This document shows positions 45,052-54,565 of a stretch of 64,000 nucleotides of DNA, one piece after another. This DNA comes from Streptomyces sp. SCSIO 30461 (GTDB taxonomy: Bacteria; Actinomycetota; Actinomycetes; Streptomycetales; Streptomycetaceae): contig NZ_CP146101.1 in NCBI RefSeq assembly GCF_037023745.1, positions 5,341,001 to 5,405,000 on the forward strand, in the 5' to 3' direction. The translations under genes and the position numbers were made by a program. The first letter of the stretch is position 1, and each line of letters opens with the position of its first letter. The notes under the pieces are model-generated. The model ran no database searches. It was not told the DNA's origin and saw nothing but the letters and a program-made list of their open reading frames with translations.

Positions 45052-46437
45052 ATGACAGCGCCCCATCCCGCAGCTGTCGCCACTCTGGACGAGCTGCGTC
45101 AGACCGTGTCGGGCGAGGTGATCGCTCCGGGCGAGTCGGCCTATGACGAGGCCCGCACACTGTTCAACGCGATGATCGACCGGCGTCCGGGGGTGATCGT
45201 CCAGTGTGAGTCCCCCGCCGACGTGGCGGCGGCGATACGCTTCGGCCGGGAGCACGATCTGGAGATCGCCGTACGCGGCGGCGGCCACAGCGTCGCAGGC
45301 CTCGGGACCACCGACGGCGGTCTGGTGGTCGACCTACGCCGGATGCATGCCGTCACGGTGGACCCGGAGAGCCGCACGGCCCGGGTCGGCGGCGGAGCCA
45401 CCATGAGCCATCTGGACCGGGCCACCGAACCGTTCGGCCTCGCCACCACCGGAGGCCGGGTTTCCACCACCGGCGTGGGCGGCTTCACCCTCGGCGGCGG
45501 ATCCGGCTGGCTTGAGCGCAAGTTCGGGCTGGCCTGCGACAATCTGGTCGCCGCGGACCTGGTGACCGCCGAAGGCACCGAGATCCATGTCGACGCCGAG
45601 GCATACCCGGAGCTGTTCTGGGCGCTGCACGGCGGCGGTGGCAACTTCGGGGTCGCCACCTCGCTGACCCTGAGGCTGCACCCGATGCCGGCCGCATCCG
45701 TCGCGATGCTGTTCTTCCCCGCCGCCCGCGGGGCGGAGATCCTCCCGGTCTACCGCGATGTGCTGACGGGCGCCCCCGACGAACTGGGCGGCGGCTTCAT
45801 CTACCTCACCGGGCCGCCCGAGGACTTCATGCCCGAGCACCTGGTGGACCGGGCCGTCGCGCTGGTGCTGCTCACCTACGCGGGCAAGGAAGCCGAGTTG
45901 CGCGGGGCGGCGGGTCCGCTGCTGGGCCTCGGGCATGAGGCGGAGCTCATCACGGAGCTTCCGTACGCCGAGCTCCAGTGCATGATCGACGACCCGCCTG
46001 GACTGCGCAACTACTGGTCGGCTGAGTACCTCGACGCCTTGCCGGCCGAAGCCGTCGACGCCTTCTGCGCCCGTGCCGAGTCGATGATCGTGCCATCGAA
46101 CTCCCAGCACATCCTGTTCCCGATGGGCGGGGCGCTCGCCCGCGACGACTCCGACTACCCGCTGCCGTGGCGGTCCGCCCAGTGGGCCGTGCATCCGTTC
46201 GGGATCTGGAGCGAAGCCGCCGACGACGAGCGGGGCAAGCAGTGGGTACGTGATGTCCGGTCCGCCGTCGAACCCTGGTCGCTCGGCATGACGTACCTCA
46301 ACTTCATCGGCCTGGAAGGCCCGGAGCGGGTGGTGGCCGGTGTCGGCGCCGCGAACTACCGGCGGCTCGCCGCGGTCAAGAAGCAGTACGACCCCGACAA
46401 CGTGTTCCACCTGAACCACAACGTGAAACCGGGCTGA
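45052..46437 (+). CDS. FAD-linked oxidoreductase, berberine-bridge-enzyme type
   Basis: 461 residues. The p-cresol methylhydroxylase FAD fold is seen in A-V-R-G-G-G-H-S-V-A-G, whose histidine is the covalent flavin position. T-T-G-V-G-G-F-T-L-G-G-G-S-G follows, and a BBE C-terminus ends Y-D-P-D-N-V-F-H-L-N-H-N. At the place where bicovalent members have a cysteine, this one reads G-G-R-V-S-T-T, so the flavin is probably held by histidine only. Substrate unknown; these enzymes oxidise sugars, alkaloids or natural products. It has no obvious partner genes. Followed 57 bases later by the PucR-type regulator gene. Confidence 0.85.
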   Translation: MTAPHPAAVATLDELRQTVSGEVIAPGESAYDEARTLFNAMIDRRPGVIVQCESPADVAAAIRFGREHDLEIAVRGGGHSVAGLGTTDGGLVVDLRRMHAVTVDPESRTARVGGGATMSHLDRATEPFGLATTGGRVSTTGVGGFTLGGGSGWLERKFGLACDNLVAADLVTAEGTEIHVDAEAYPELFWALHGGGGNFGVATSLTLRLHPMPAASVAMLFFPAARGAEILPVYRDVLTGAPDELGGGFIYLTGPPEDFMPEHLVDRAVALVLLTYAGKEAELRGAAGPLLGLGHEAELITELPYAELQCMIDDPPGLRNYWSAEYLDALPAEAVDAFCARAESMIVPSNSQHILFPMGGALARDDSDYPLPWRSAQWAVHPFGIWSEAADDERGKQWVRDVRSAVEPWSLGMTYLNFIGLEGPERVVAGVGAANYRRLAAVKKQYDPDNVFHLNHNVKPG

Positions 46438-46494
46438 CCCACGGCCCGGCACGGCAGTTGTCCGGCAAACTTTCGCCCAGGTAGCGTCCCCGCA

Positions 46495-48132
46495 ATGGAA
46501 ACACAGGGCGGTATCACCGTGCAGCGGGCGCTCGAGCTGCCCGCGCTCCGCAGCGGACTTCCCGAAGTGGTGGCCGGTGCCGACCGGCTGAGTCAGACCG
46601 TTCGCTGGGTTCACGCCGGTGAGGTGCCGAACATCGCCTCGCTGCTCAAGGGCGGGGAACTGCTGCTGACGACGGGCCTCGGCCTGGGTTCCCGCCCCGC
46701 TGAGCAGCGCGCCTTCGTACGGCGGCTCGCCGACCGCGGGGTCGCGGCGCTGGTGGTGGAACTGGGCTCGCGCTTCCCCCGGCTGCCCGTCGCGGTCGTC
46801 GACGCGGCGTCCGCGGCCGGGCTGCCCCTGATCCAGCTGCATCGCGAGGTGGCGTTCGTCTCGGTGACGGAGGAGGTCCACACCGAGATCGTCAATCTGC
46901 ACTACGCCCTGCTCCAGCGGGCCGACGAGGTGCACCGGCGGTGCACCCAGGCGTTGCTCGGCGGCGGCGGAATCCCCCAGGTGCTCAGGATCCTCGCGGA
47001 CTTCACCGCCAACCCGGTGTTCCTGGAGACCTCGGACGGACAGCTGTTGTACGCCGCTGAGAGCGGCTCAGGGCCGTCCGCCGCCGACCCGCTCCAGGTA
47101 TGGGAGGGTCTGCGCGGCCAGCGTGCCGCCCGGGAGTCAGGACCGCCCGCCGGCACCGCCGTGGTGGATGTGCCGGGCGGCGGCCCCGGCGCCGGGGCGG
47201 TGCGCGCCCGGCTCGTCGCGCCGGCTGTCACCACCCCGCTGCTGCCGGTGCACCTGATGGCGCTGGAACGGGCGGCCGGGGTACTCGCCGTGGTCCTGAT
47301 GCAGGCACGCCAGGAGGAGGAGTTGGCGGCGCGCGGCCGTGGTGACTTCCTCACCGATCTCGCCGAGGGGCGCATCTCCCCGGACGACGCACCGGAGCAG
47401 GCCCGGGTGCTGGGCTTCAAGTGCGCCGACGGCCCCCTGCTGCCGGTGGTGATGCGGCTTGCCCCCGAGCTGTCCCCCTCGGGCAACTGGTCGGTCCTGG
47501 CCCGCGCGGTGCTGGAGGGGCTGTCGTCCGTGGGCGTCCCGGCGCTGCTCGGGGTAAGGCCCGTCGAGGGCCGTGTTCCCCTGCTCGTCGGTCTGCGCAC
47601 GGAGTCGGAACGCGCGGCCGTAGCCGACCGGGTGTCGGCGGCACTGCGCGCCGGTCTGAAACGGGCGGGCATGGAACGGCCGGAGCGGGCCGGGGCCCAT
47701 CCGCCGGTGGTGGTCGTCGGCGTCGCCGGGGGCTGGGGCGCAGCCTCCGCCGGGCTGCGCCATGCGGCCGAGACCGCGGCGGCGGCACTCGGCCTCCCCG
47801 ACCGCCCCTGGTACGACGCGCGCCGCCTCGACATCGACCTGCTGCTGTGGCGGCTGCGGGACCACCCGGACCTGGCGGCGTTCGTCGACCGGGCGATCGG
47901 CCCGCTGCGGGAACACGACCGAGCCTCACGCCCGCCGCTGCTGCCCACGCTGGAGACATATCTGGCGCACACCGGCCGCAAGGCGGAGACGGCACGCGAA
48001 CTGCACCTGAACCGTCAGACGCTGTACAACCGGCTGGCCAGGATCGAGGAGTTGCTGGGCACGGATCTGGACGACCCGCAGACCGTGCTGGCCCTGTCCC
48101 TCGCACTACGGGCGCGCCGCCATCTGCCCTGA
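46495..48132 (+). CDS. PucR family transcriptional regulator
   Basis: 545 residues. The N-terminal PucR domain (residues ~10-125) begins with V-Q-R-A-L-E-L-P. A central GGDEF-like CdaR region follows. The C-terminal HTH_30 is diagnostic: L-E-T-Y-L-A-H-T-G-R-K-A-E-T-A-R-E-L then R-Q-T-L-Y-N-R-L-A-R-I. PucR proteins usually control purine, amino acid or polyamine catabolism and often sit by their target genes. The adjacent oxidoreductase, 57 bases upstream in the same direction, is the obvious candidate. No ligand information is visible. Confidence 0.9.
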   Translation: METQGGITVQRALELPALRSGLPEVVAGADRLSQTVRWVHAGEVPNIASLLKGGELLLTTGLGLGSRPAEQRAFVRRLADRGVAALVVELGSRFPRLPVAVVDAASAAGLPLIQLHREVAFVSVTEEVHTEIVNLHYALLQRADEVHRRCTQALLGGGGIPQVLRILADFTANPVFLETSDGQLLYAAESGSGPSAADPLQVWEGLRGQRAARESGPPAGTAVVDVPGGGPGAGAVRARLVAPAVTTPLLPVHLMALERAAGVLAVVLMQARQEEELAARGRGDFLTDLAEGRISPDDAPEQARVLGFKCADGPLLPVVMRLAPELSPSGNWSVLARAVLEGLSSVGVPALLGVRPVEGRVPLLVGLRTESERAAVADRVSAALRAGLKRAGMERPERAGAHPPVVVVGVAGGWGAASAGLRHAAETAAAALGLPDRPWYDARRLDIDLLLWRLRDHPDLAAFVDRAIGPLREHDRASRPPLLPTLETYLAHTGRKAETARELHLNRQTLYNRLARIEELLGTDLDDPQTVLALSLALRARRHLP

Positions 48133-48244
48133 GACGCCGCGTCGGCATCCGCCGCCCCCGGGCAGGGTATGCGTCGGCGACACACACGCCCGCGCGCAAC
48201 AGGGCACCACGGCTCGGCGGGAGCTCATCGCGCGAGCCCGGCCA

Positions 48245-49345
48245 TCAGGACGATGCCGCCGCACGACGCGGTGCGGCGAACTCGTCATAGACGCTGAGGA
48301 TCTGCGCGATGGTCTCGTCTTCCGTCGGCCAGGTGGCCGCCTGCGCGCGCCCCGCCGCCGCCAGCCGGTATCGGGCGGAAGGGTCGGCCAGCAGGGCGGT
48401 GACGGCCGTGGAAAGGGCTCCCGGGTCGCCGTAGGGCACCAGCGCCGCCGCGTCGCCGACGAGCTCGGGAACCCCGCCGACGCGGGTGGCAACAAGTGGT
48501 ACACCCAGGCGTAGGGCTTCCTGAGCGAGCAGGGAGCGCGCCTCCCAGCTGCTGGGGAGCAGCGCGATATCGGCGGCCGCGAGCAGGTCGGTGATGTCGT
48601 CGCGGCGGCCGATGAGCCGGACCGGGAGCGTTTCGGCCTCGATCCGGCTTTGCAGCGAGGCGCGTTCGCGGCCCTCGCCCGCGATCACGACCAGCGGCAG
48701 CGGGTCGAGCCCGCGCCAGTCCCGGGCCGCGTCCAACAGCATGTCGTACCCGCGGCCGGGCTCCAGCCTGCCCACCGCCACGAGCAACGGGCGGTCGACG
48801 GCGCCCAGATCCGCCCGTGCCTTGTGCTCGGCCCGGTCGTCCAAAGCCGTGTGCCCCGGCGCGGTCACCGGGGAGAGCCGGGCGTCGCGGGCACCCCGCT
48901 CCCGCGCCCGGTCGACCAGCTCGGACGAAGTGGCCAGCACGACCGCTGCCGACCGCACCGCCCTGCGCTCCATCAGCCGCAGCATCCGGCCCTTGGCACC
49001 GTCGGCGAGCGAGCGGGTGTGCCAGGTGACGACGAGCGGCACTCGGCGCTGTCGGCCGATGGCGAGCCCGGCTCGCAGGGCGGCGTTCACTCCGTGCGCG
49101 TGCACCACGTCGGCACTCGCGCACACGGCTCTGAGCGCTCCGACCGAGGCGGGGTCGCTACGCGGCGGCACCGGCACGAAGTGCGCACCCGTGCCGAGGA
49201 AGTCGTAGTCGTGCTCCAGTGAGGCGGGGGCGCAGACGGTCACCCGCACTCCCCGAGCCACCAGCCCGCCGGCCAGTGATCTGACATGAGCGCTACTGCC
49301 CGCGCTGCCGCCGCCCAGCACCTGGACCGTACGCAGCTGTGTCAC
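48245..49345 (-). CDS. Family 4 glycosyltransferase
   Basis: 366 residues from GTG 49345, because the conserved V-Q-V-L-G-G-G-S-A-G-S-S-A-H should be close to the N-terminus. A longer form from GTG 49438 would overlap the upstream stop as GTGA and add 31 residues, so coupling to that start is possible. The GT-B signature is V-A-V-G-R-L-E-P-G-R-G-Y-D, then P-S-S-W-E-A-R-S-L-L-A-Q-E-A-L. No membrane helix. It likely adds a sugar to a lipid carrier or glycan, together with the MraY-like membrane protein upstream. Confidence 0.82.
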   Translation of the reverse strand: MTQLRTVQVLGGGSAGSSAHVRSLAGGLVARGVRVTVCAPASLEHDYDFLGTGAHFVPVPPRSDPASVGALRAVCASADVVHAHGVNAALRAGLAIGRQRRVPLVVTWHTRSLADGAKGRMLRLMERRAVRSAAVVLATSSELVDRARERGARDARLSPVTAPGHTALDDRAEHKARADLGAVDRPLLVAVGRLEPGRGYDMLLDAARDWRGLDPLPLVVIAGEGRERASLQSRIEAETLPVRLIGRRDDITDLLAAADIALLPSSWEARSLLAQEALRLGVPLVATRVGGVPELVGDAAALVPYGDPGALSTAVTALLADPSARYRLAAAGRAQAATWPTEDETIAQILSVYDEFAAPRRAAASS

Positions 49346-49434
49346 GCCCCAAGGATGCCAGCCCGTACGCACGTTCCGGCACCGCCGGAGCGGCAATCCC
49401 CTGCCCGACGTGGCAACTCCTTCACCGGGTTCAC

Positions 49435-50172
49435 TCACATGGGTGAGCTTGCGAGCTCGGTGATCCGATCGCCGTACACCGCGGCGGCGATCAGTCCCGC
49501 CGCATGGACGGCCAGTCCGGCTCGGCCGCTGCCCGCGGCGATGGCGGCCCCGACAGCCGCGCCGAGCGCGTGTGCTCCCGCGTCGCCCAGCATCGTGCTC
49601 TCGCCCAGCTCATCGCCCGCCACGGCCGACACGGCCCCCATCGGGGCAGCGGCGAGCGGCCCCCGCAGGAGCCCCGGAGCGCCCAGTGCGAGCACAGTGA
49701 GTACGGCGCGCCCGGGACGTACGTCCACGAGGTTCACCAGATGCGCCGTACCCGCGATCACCACACCCGCGAGCACCTTGTCGAAGGGACGCTCCTTCAT
49801 CCGCGTCCCGGCGAGCAGACCGGCGGTCCCGATCCCGAGCAGCTTCACAGCCCCGCTGGTGATCTCCCCCTCCCTCAGAGAGGTGAGATGAGCCCTGAAG
49901 CCGCGCCGCTCGTCGCCCGCGACATCGTCGTAGGCCCCGCACGCGCCGGCAGCCAGCACCGCGGCGGCTGCTGACGGCGCGCCTGCCGCCAGCACACCTG
50001 CGGCGGCGCCCACCGCCACAGCGGGCCCGGCGCACAGATCGACCGTGCGCCCGGCGTAGTTGGTGCGCTCCCAGCGCGCGTCCCCGCCGGTACGCGTCCG
50101 AAGCGCGCGGTATACAAGACGAGTGCCGCACACGGCGACGGCAAGTGCGGCAACTCTGCTCGGCGTTCCCAT
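49435..50172 (-). CDS. MraY/WecA-like integral membrane phosphoglycosyltransferase homologue
   Basis: 245 residues from ATG 50172, with about eight hydrophobic helices. Polyprenol-phosphate sugar-phosphate transferase motifs can be made out: G-A-Y-D-D-V-A-G-D (the D-D pair), V-K-L-L-G-I-G, N-L-V-D-V-R-P-G and L-G-D-A-G-A-H-A-L-G. Compared with MraY it is shorter and the motifs are loose, so it may be a degenerate member. It is overlapped by the GT4 gene downstream. A MITE starts nine bases before its start codon. Confidence 0.65.
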   Translation of the reverse strand: MGTPSRVAALAVAVCGTRLVYRALRTRTGGDARWERTNYAGRTVDLCAGPAVAVGAAAGVLAAGAPSAAAAVLAAGACGAYDDVAGDERRGFRAHLTSLREGEITSGAVKLLGIGTAGLLAGTRMKERPFDKVLAGVVIAGTAHLVNLVDVRPGRAVLTVLALGAPGLLRGPLAAAPMGAVSAVAGDELGESTMLGDAGAHALGAAVGAAIAAGSGRAGLAVHAAGLIAAAVYGDRITELASSPM

Positions 50173-50180
50173 GATCGCCA

Positions 50181-50365
50181 GCCTAGGGCGTGTGGCGAAA
50201 GTCCCTCCTGACCCGCGGCGTCTGGCACGCACGCTCGCTGCGTTGTCGGAGTCATCCACGTACGTCCAGTACGAGGATGATCCTCCGCCTTGCGATCGCA
50301 CGCACCAGACGCCGCAGGCCCCGCCCTGCGGGCGGACGGAGCTACTTTCGCAACACGCCCTAGGC
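50181..50365. mobile_element. MITE-like element with IS5-type ends and CTAG target duplication
   Basis: The ends GGCGTGTGGCGAAAGT (50187-50202) and ACTTTCGCAACACGCC (50344-50359) are inverted repeats with 15 of 16 positions matched. Each is flanked outside by CTAG (50183-50186 and 50360-50363), a target duplication of the YTAR kind used by IS5-family transposases. The 173-bp inside holds no gene but has further long inverted arms (for instance G-G-C-G-T-C-T-G-G near 50217 with its complement near 50311), so the whole element could fold into one long hairpin. Transposase must be supplied from elsewhere. Confidence 0.75.
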
Positions 50366-50427
50366 GTGGTACGGGTACTGACGGCAGGGTGTCCGCCGCG
50401 TCACGAACCGCCCGGGCCCGGGAGCCC

Positions 50428-52170
50428 TCACGCTTCCGAACGCGCAGCCGCCAGCAACTCCTCCGCATGCGCTCGGGCCGTCTCCGAGTCCTCCTGGCCC
50501 GCCAGCATCCGCGACAGTTCGCGCACCCGGTCCTCGCCTTCCAACACCGTGACCCCGGACCGGGTCACGGAGCCGTCGTCGGTCTTCTCCACCAGCAGCT
50601 GCCGGTCCGCGAAGGCCGCCACCTGCGGCAGGTGCGTGACCACCACGACCTGTGCGGTCCTGGCCAGCTTCGCCAGCCGTCGACCGATCTCGACCGCGGC
50701 CTTGCCGCCCACGCCCGCGTCGACCTCGTCGAAGAGATAGGTCGGCACGGGGTCGGTACCCGCGAAGACGACCTCCACCGCCAGCATCACCCGGGACAGT
50801 TCACCACCCGAGGCGCCCTTGGCGATCGGCCTCGGCTGTGCTCCCGGGTGCGGCGCGAGCAGCAGTTCGACCTCGTCCGCGCCCGCAGAGGTGTACGCCA
50901 CGGGCCGGCCACCCACCTCGATACCGTCCGGGTCGTCGGACTGGCGGATGTCGATCGTCACCCGCGCGTGTGGCATCGCCAGGTGCGTCAGCTCGGCAGT
51001 GACGGCCTCGGCGAACCGTGCCGCCGCCTCCGTACGCGCGTCGGTCAGCGCCTGGGCGAGACCGGACAGTTCGGCGCGCAGCGCGTCACGCTCGGCCGTG
51101 AGCTCGCCGATACGGTCGTCGTCGCCGTCCAGCTCGTCAAGCCGCCTGGTGCTCTCCTCCGCCCAGGCCAGCACACCGTCGATGTCCGCACCGTACTTGC
51201 GGGTCAGTCCGGTGAGCGCGGCCCGCCGCTCCTCGACCACGGTCAGCCTCAGCGGGTCGGCGTCCAGGTTGTCGGCGTACCCGGCGAGCTCGCCCGCCAC
51301 GTCGGCGAGCAGGATAGAAATCTCGCCCATGCGGTCGGCGAGCGCGGCGAGCGCCGGGTCATGGGACCGTACGGCGTCCAGGGCCCGTCCGGCCCCCGCG
51401 ACCAGAGTGGTGGCGTCGACGGACTCGGGATCCTCCGGATTGCCTGTGAGCGCCGCGTGCGCCACCGAGGCGGCAGACGCGAGTGCCTCGGCGTGGCCGA
51501 GACGTTCGGCCTCGGCGGCCAGTTCGACGTCCTCGCCCTCGCGCGGCTCGACACCGGCGATCTCGTCGAGACCGAAGCGCAGCAGATCCGCTTCCTGGGC
51601 ACGCTCACGGGCGCGTGTGGTCAGTTCGTCCAGTTCGGTGGACACGGCCTTGAGGCGCCGGTAGGCGGCGAGGTACTTGGCGTGCGGTCCGGACACGGCG
51701 TCACCGGCGTACCGGTCCAGTGCCTGGCGCTGCCGGGCCGCCTTGAGCAGCCCCTGCTGGTCGGTCTGCCCGTGCACGGCGACCAGTTCATCGGCCAGCT
51801 CCATGAGCATCCCGACCGGCACCGAGCGTCCGCCGAGGTGGGCGCGTGAGCGGCCTTCGGCGGAGATCGTCCGGCTGATGAGCAGCGCGCCCTCGTCCAG
51901 CTCGGCTCCGGCCTCCTCGGCCCGCACGACCGCGGGCGTGCCGACGGGCAGGGCGACCCGCCCCTCGACGACCGCCGACTTGGCGCCGATCCGCACCAGG
52001 GCGGGATCGGCGCGCCCGCCGAGCAGCAGTCCCAGACTGGTGACGACCATGGTCTTGCCCGCGCCGGTCTCTCCGGTCACCGCCGTGAATCCGGGCGAAA
52101 GCTCGACAACAGCGTCGTCGATGACCCCGAGCGACCGTATCCGCATCTCCTCCAACACGGACCTGACCAT
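50428..52170 (-). CDS. recN: DNA repair protein RecN
   Basis: 580 residues; the start is taken at ATG 52170, though a GTG at 52158 is equally possible. Walker A is G-E-T-G-A-G-K-T near residue 43, and the C-terminal head has L-F-D-E-V-D-A-G-V-G-G-K-A. Between them lies a long coiled-coil rich in Glu, Arg and Ala. It is an SMC-like protein that acts at double-strand breaks. No LexA box was identified upstream. The recN-nadK-tlyA row is common in actinobacteria. Confidence 0.93.
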   Translation of the reverse strand: MVRSVLEEMRIRSLGVIDDAVVELSPGFTAVTGETGAGKTMVVTSLGLLLGGRADPALVRIGAKSAVVEGRVALPVGTPAVVRAEEAGAELDEGALLISRTISAEGRSRAHLGGRSVPVGMLMELADELVAVHGQTDQQGLLKAARQRQALDRYAGDAVSGPHAKYLAAYRRLKAVSTELDELTTRARERAQEADLLRFGLDEIAGVEPREGEDVELAAEAERLGHAEALASAASVAHAALTGNPEDPESVDATTLVAGAGRALDAVRSHDPALAALADRMGEISILLADVAGELAGYADNLDADPLRLTVVEERRAALTGLTRKYGADIDGVLAWAEESTRRLDELDGDDDRIGELTAERDALRAELSGLAQALTDARTEAAARFAEAVTAELTHLAMPHARVTIDIRQSDDPDGIEVGGRPVAYTSAGADEVELLLAPHPGAQPRPIAKGASGGELSRVMLAVEVVFAGTDPVPTYLFDEVDAGVGGKAAVEIGRRLAKLARTAQVVVVTHLPQVAAFADRQLLVEKTDDGSVTRSGVTVLEGEDRVRELSRMLAGQEDSETARAHAEELLAAARSEA

Positions 52171-52396
52171 ACGAGGTTTTGCCCGTGCTGTGCGACGCGG
52201 CCCCACCCGACCGGGGAAGGCGCAGCTCGTTACTTGTGCGCGGGTCAGTCGTTGGCCGGACCGCTCCGGGAACGGAGCGGCCTCGCCGCCGCCCGAGTCG
52301 GACGGATTCGCCGGATCAGCCCGGTCAGCCGTGTTTCATGTGCTTGGCCGGGACAGTCGCGTCTCACCGAATTCAGCCCTGTTCGTCGGGATACGC

Positions 52397-53353
52397 CTAG
52401 TGCGGCGCGCCGCGCCACCCCGAGACCGGCAGTGCGAACTTCGCCACCAGCCGGTCCGTGAACGACGCGTGGTGCAGCCGCGCCAGACGCACCGGGACCT
52501 CGCCCCTGCGCACCTCGACCCGCGCGGCGTGCGGCAGTTGCACCGCCCGGCGGCCGTCGCACCAGAGGACGCCGTGCGGGGTGTTCGGCTGGACCTCCAC
52601 TGCCAGGACAGATGCGGGTGAGGTGACCAGCGGCTTGGCAAACAGCGCGTGCGCGCTGATCGGCACCATCAGCAGTGCCTCGACCTCCGGCCACACCACA
52701 GGGCCGCCCGCCGAGAAGGCGTACGCAGTCGAGCCGGTCGGAGTGGCGCAGACGATGCCGTCGCAGCCGAAAGCGGTGACGGGCCTGCCGTCGATCTCCA
52801 GCACGACCTCCAGCATGCGCTCCGCCGACACCTTCTGGACAGCAGCCTCGTTGAGGGCCCAGTCCCGGTGCACCACGTCGCCGTTGCTCCGCACGACGAC
52901 ATCGAGGGTCATCCGCTCCTCGACCTCGTACGAGCGCGTCACGACCCGGTCGACGACCTTGTCGAGATCGTCCCGTTCGGCCTCCGCGAGGAACCCCACC
53001 CGCCCCAGGTTGACGCCGAGCATCGGCACCCCGGACGCGCGGGCGAACTCGGCGCCGCGCAGCAGCGTGCCGTCACCCCCCAGCACGATCAGCAGCTCGC
53101 AGCCGTCGAGCACCTCGGGGGTGGCCTCTGGGACGGTTTCCACGGCGTCCGGGAGCGGGAGGTCCCTCGCCTCGAACGCGAGCACCCGCACGCCGAGGCC
53201 GGCCCTCAACAGGCCCTGGACGACGAGCTCGGCGCTGCGGATGGCCGCCGGCCGTCCGGTGTGCGCCAGCAGGAAGACGGTGCGGGTGGTGTGCGCGGCT
53301 CCGCTCGCCGCCGTGCTCGTGCGCACACTCGTGGTCGTACTGGTATCGGTCAA
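52397..53353 (-). CDS. nadK: NAD kinase
   Basis: 318 residues from TTG 53353, where TTGA overlaps the tlyA stop. The catalytic G-G-D-G-T is at I-V-L-G-G-D-G-T-L-L-R near residue 90. N-E-A-A and C-A-T-P-T-G-S-T-A-Y-A-F-S-A-G-G complete the NAD-binding site. It phosphorylates NAD to NADP. The rare TTG start in a tight overlap suggests low, coupled expression. Confidence 0.93.
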   Translation of the reverse strand: MTDTSTTTSVRTSTAASGAAHTTRTVFLLAHTGRPAAIRSAELVVQGLLRAGLGVRVLAFEARDLPLPDAVETVPEATPEVLDGCELLIVLGGDGTLLRGAEFARASGVPMLGVNLGRVGFLAEAERDDLDKVVDRVVTRSYEVEERMTLDVVVRSNGDVVHRDWALNEAAVQKVSAERMLEVVLEIDGRPVTAFGCDGIVCATPTGSTAYAFSAGGPVVWPEVEALLMVPISAHALFAKPLVTSPASVLAVEVQPNTPHGVLWCDGRRAVQLPHAARVEVRRGEVPVRLARLHHASFTDRLVAKFALPVSGWRGAPH

Positions 53354-54165
53354 CGCGGCCCCTCCGCCACTGCACGATCGACATCCCCCGGGTCGAGGCC
53401 CGGCGCCCCGGCCCTGAGCCACAGAAAGTACTCGACGTTCCCGGAGGGGCCGGGCAGCGGACTGGCGGTCACGCCGAGCACGCCCAGACCGAGCTCCCCG
53501 GCCTGGCGCGCCACGGTGCGCACCGCGTCGGCACGCAGCTCGGGGCTGCGCACCACTCCGCCGCTGCCGAGCCGCTCCTTGCCGACTTCGAACTGCGGCT
53601 TGACCATGAGGACGAGATCGGCGTCGGGCGCCGTGCACCGCACGAGTGCGGGAAGCACAAGGCCGAGCGGGATGAAGGACAGGTCGCCCACGACCAGCTC
53701 CACCGGCACCCCGTCGATCGTCTCCACGGTCAACTCACGTACGTTCGTACGGTCCTTGACCGTCACCCGTTCATCGGTCCGAAGCGACCAGGCGAGCTGC
53801 CCGTAACCGACGTCCACGGCGACCACGTGTGCCGCGCCGGCGCGCAACAGCACATCGGTGAAGCCCCCGGTGGAAGCGCCCGCGTCCAGCGCCCGCCTGC
53901 CCTCGATCCTCAGTCCCTGCGGTACGAACGCCTCGAACGCGCCGGCGAGCTTGTGGCCGCCGCGTGAGACGTACTCGGGGTCGGTGTCGTCCCGGGTGAC
54001 GACGATGGCGGCGCTGGTCTCGACCTGTGTGGCGGGCTTGGTGGCGGTGTTGCCACCGACAGTCACCCGTCCTGCCGCGATCAGCTGGCTCGCATGCTCA
54101 CGCGAGCGTGCGAGCTTACGGCGTACCAGCTCGGCGTCGAGACGGCGGCGTGCCAGTCCTGCCAC
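53350..54165 (-). CDS. tlyA: TlyA family rRNA 2'-O-methyltransferase
   Basis: 271 residues. An S4 RNA-binding domain (R-L-D-A-E-L-V-R-R-K-L-A-R-S-R-E) leads into an FtsJ-type methyltransferase with L-D-A-G-A-S-T-G-G-F-T-D as the SAM site. In mycobacteria TlyA methylates 16S and 23S rRNA and confers capreomycin sensitivity. Here it is a housekeeping gene immediately upstream of nadK. Confidence 0.93.
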   Translation of the reverse strand: MAGLARRRLDAELVRRKLARSREHASQLIAAGRVTVGGNTATKPATQVETSAAIVVTRDDTDPEYVSRGGHKLAGAFEAFVPQGLRIEGRRALDAGASTGGFTDVLLRAGAAHVVAVDVGYGQLAWSLRTDERVTVKDRTNVRELTVETIDGVPVELVVGDLSFIPLGLVLPALVRCTAPDADLVLMVKPQFEVGKERLGSGGVVRSPELRADAVRTVARQAGELGLGVLGVTASPLPGPSGNVEYFLWLRAGAPGLDPGDVDRAVAEGPR

Positions 54166-54172
54166 GTTCGGT

Positions 54173-54523
54173 TCAGCTCCTGTGATTGTGCGTGCGGTCG
54201 TACAGGTCGTGCGGAGTTCGCGGTGCGTCAGGACGCGGCCCCGGGGGTTGCGCGTCCAGCGCGGTCAGCGTGTCGCGCAGACCCCGGTGTACATCCTCGT
54301 ACACCTCGAGATGTCCGTCCGCCGGGAGCAGGTCGACGTCGGCCAGCCGCTCCAGACGCGCGTCGACCTCCGCGTCGCCGGTGGGGACGCGCTCGACACC
54401 CAGCGGCGCGGGCGCGGCCGGTTCGTACGGCTCCGGTACCGGAGCAGCCTGTGCCGCTTCCCCCGCCGACAACGCCTCACCAGGCGCTACCGCATCGCCA
54501 GGGGCTTCCATCGAGTCGCTCAT
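54173..54523 (-). CDS. Small conserved hypothetical protein
   Basis: 116 residues. The N-terminal 45 are Ala/Pro/Glu-rich and disordered; the rest has an amphipathic helix (V-D-A-R-L-E-R-L-A-D-V-D, about residues 52-63) and V-Y-E-D-V-H-R-G-L-R. No family function known to me. It is eight bases upstream of tlyA in the same direction, so co-transcribed. Confidence 0.7.
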   Translation of the reverse strand: MSDSMEAPGDAVAPGEALSAGEAAQAAPVPEPYEPAAPAPLGVERVPTGDAEVDARLERLADVDLLPADGHLEVYEDVHRGLRDTLTALDAQPPGPRPDAPRTPHDLYDRTHNHRS

Positions 54524-54565
54524 GCCCAGACGCTACCCCGAAGCACTGGGGTACCGTCGATCACG

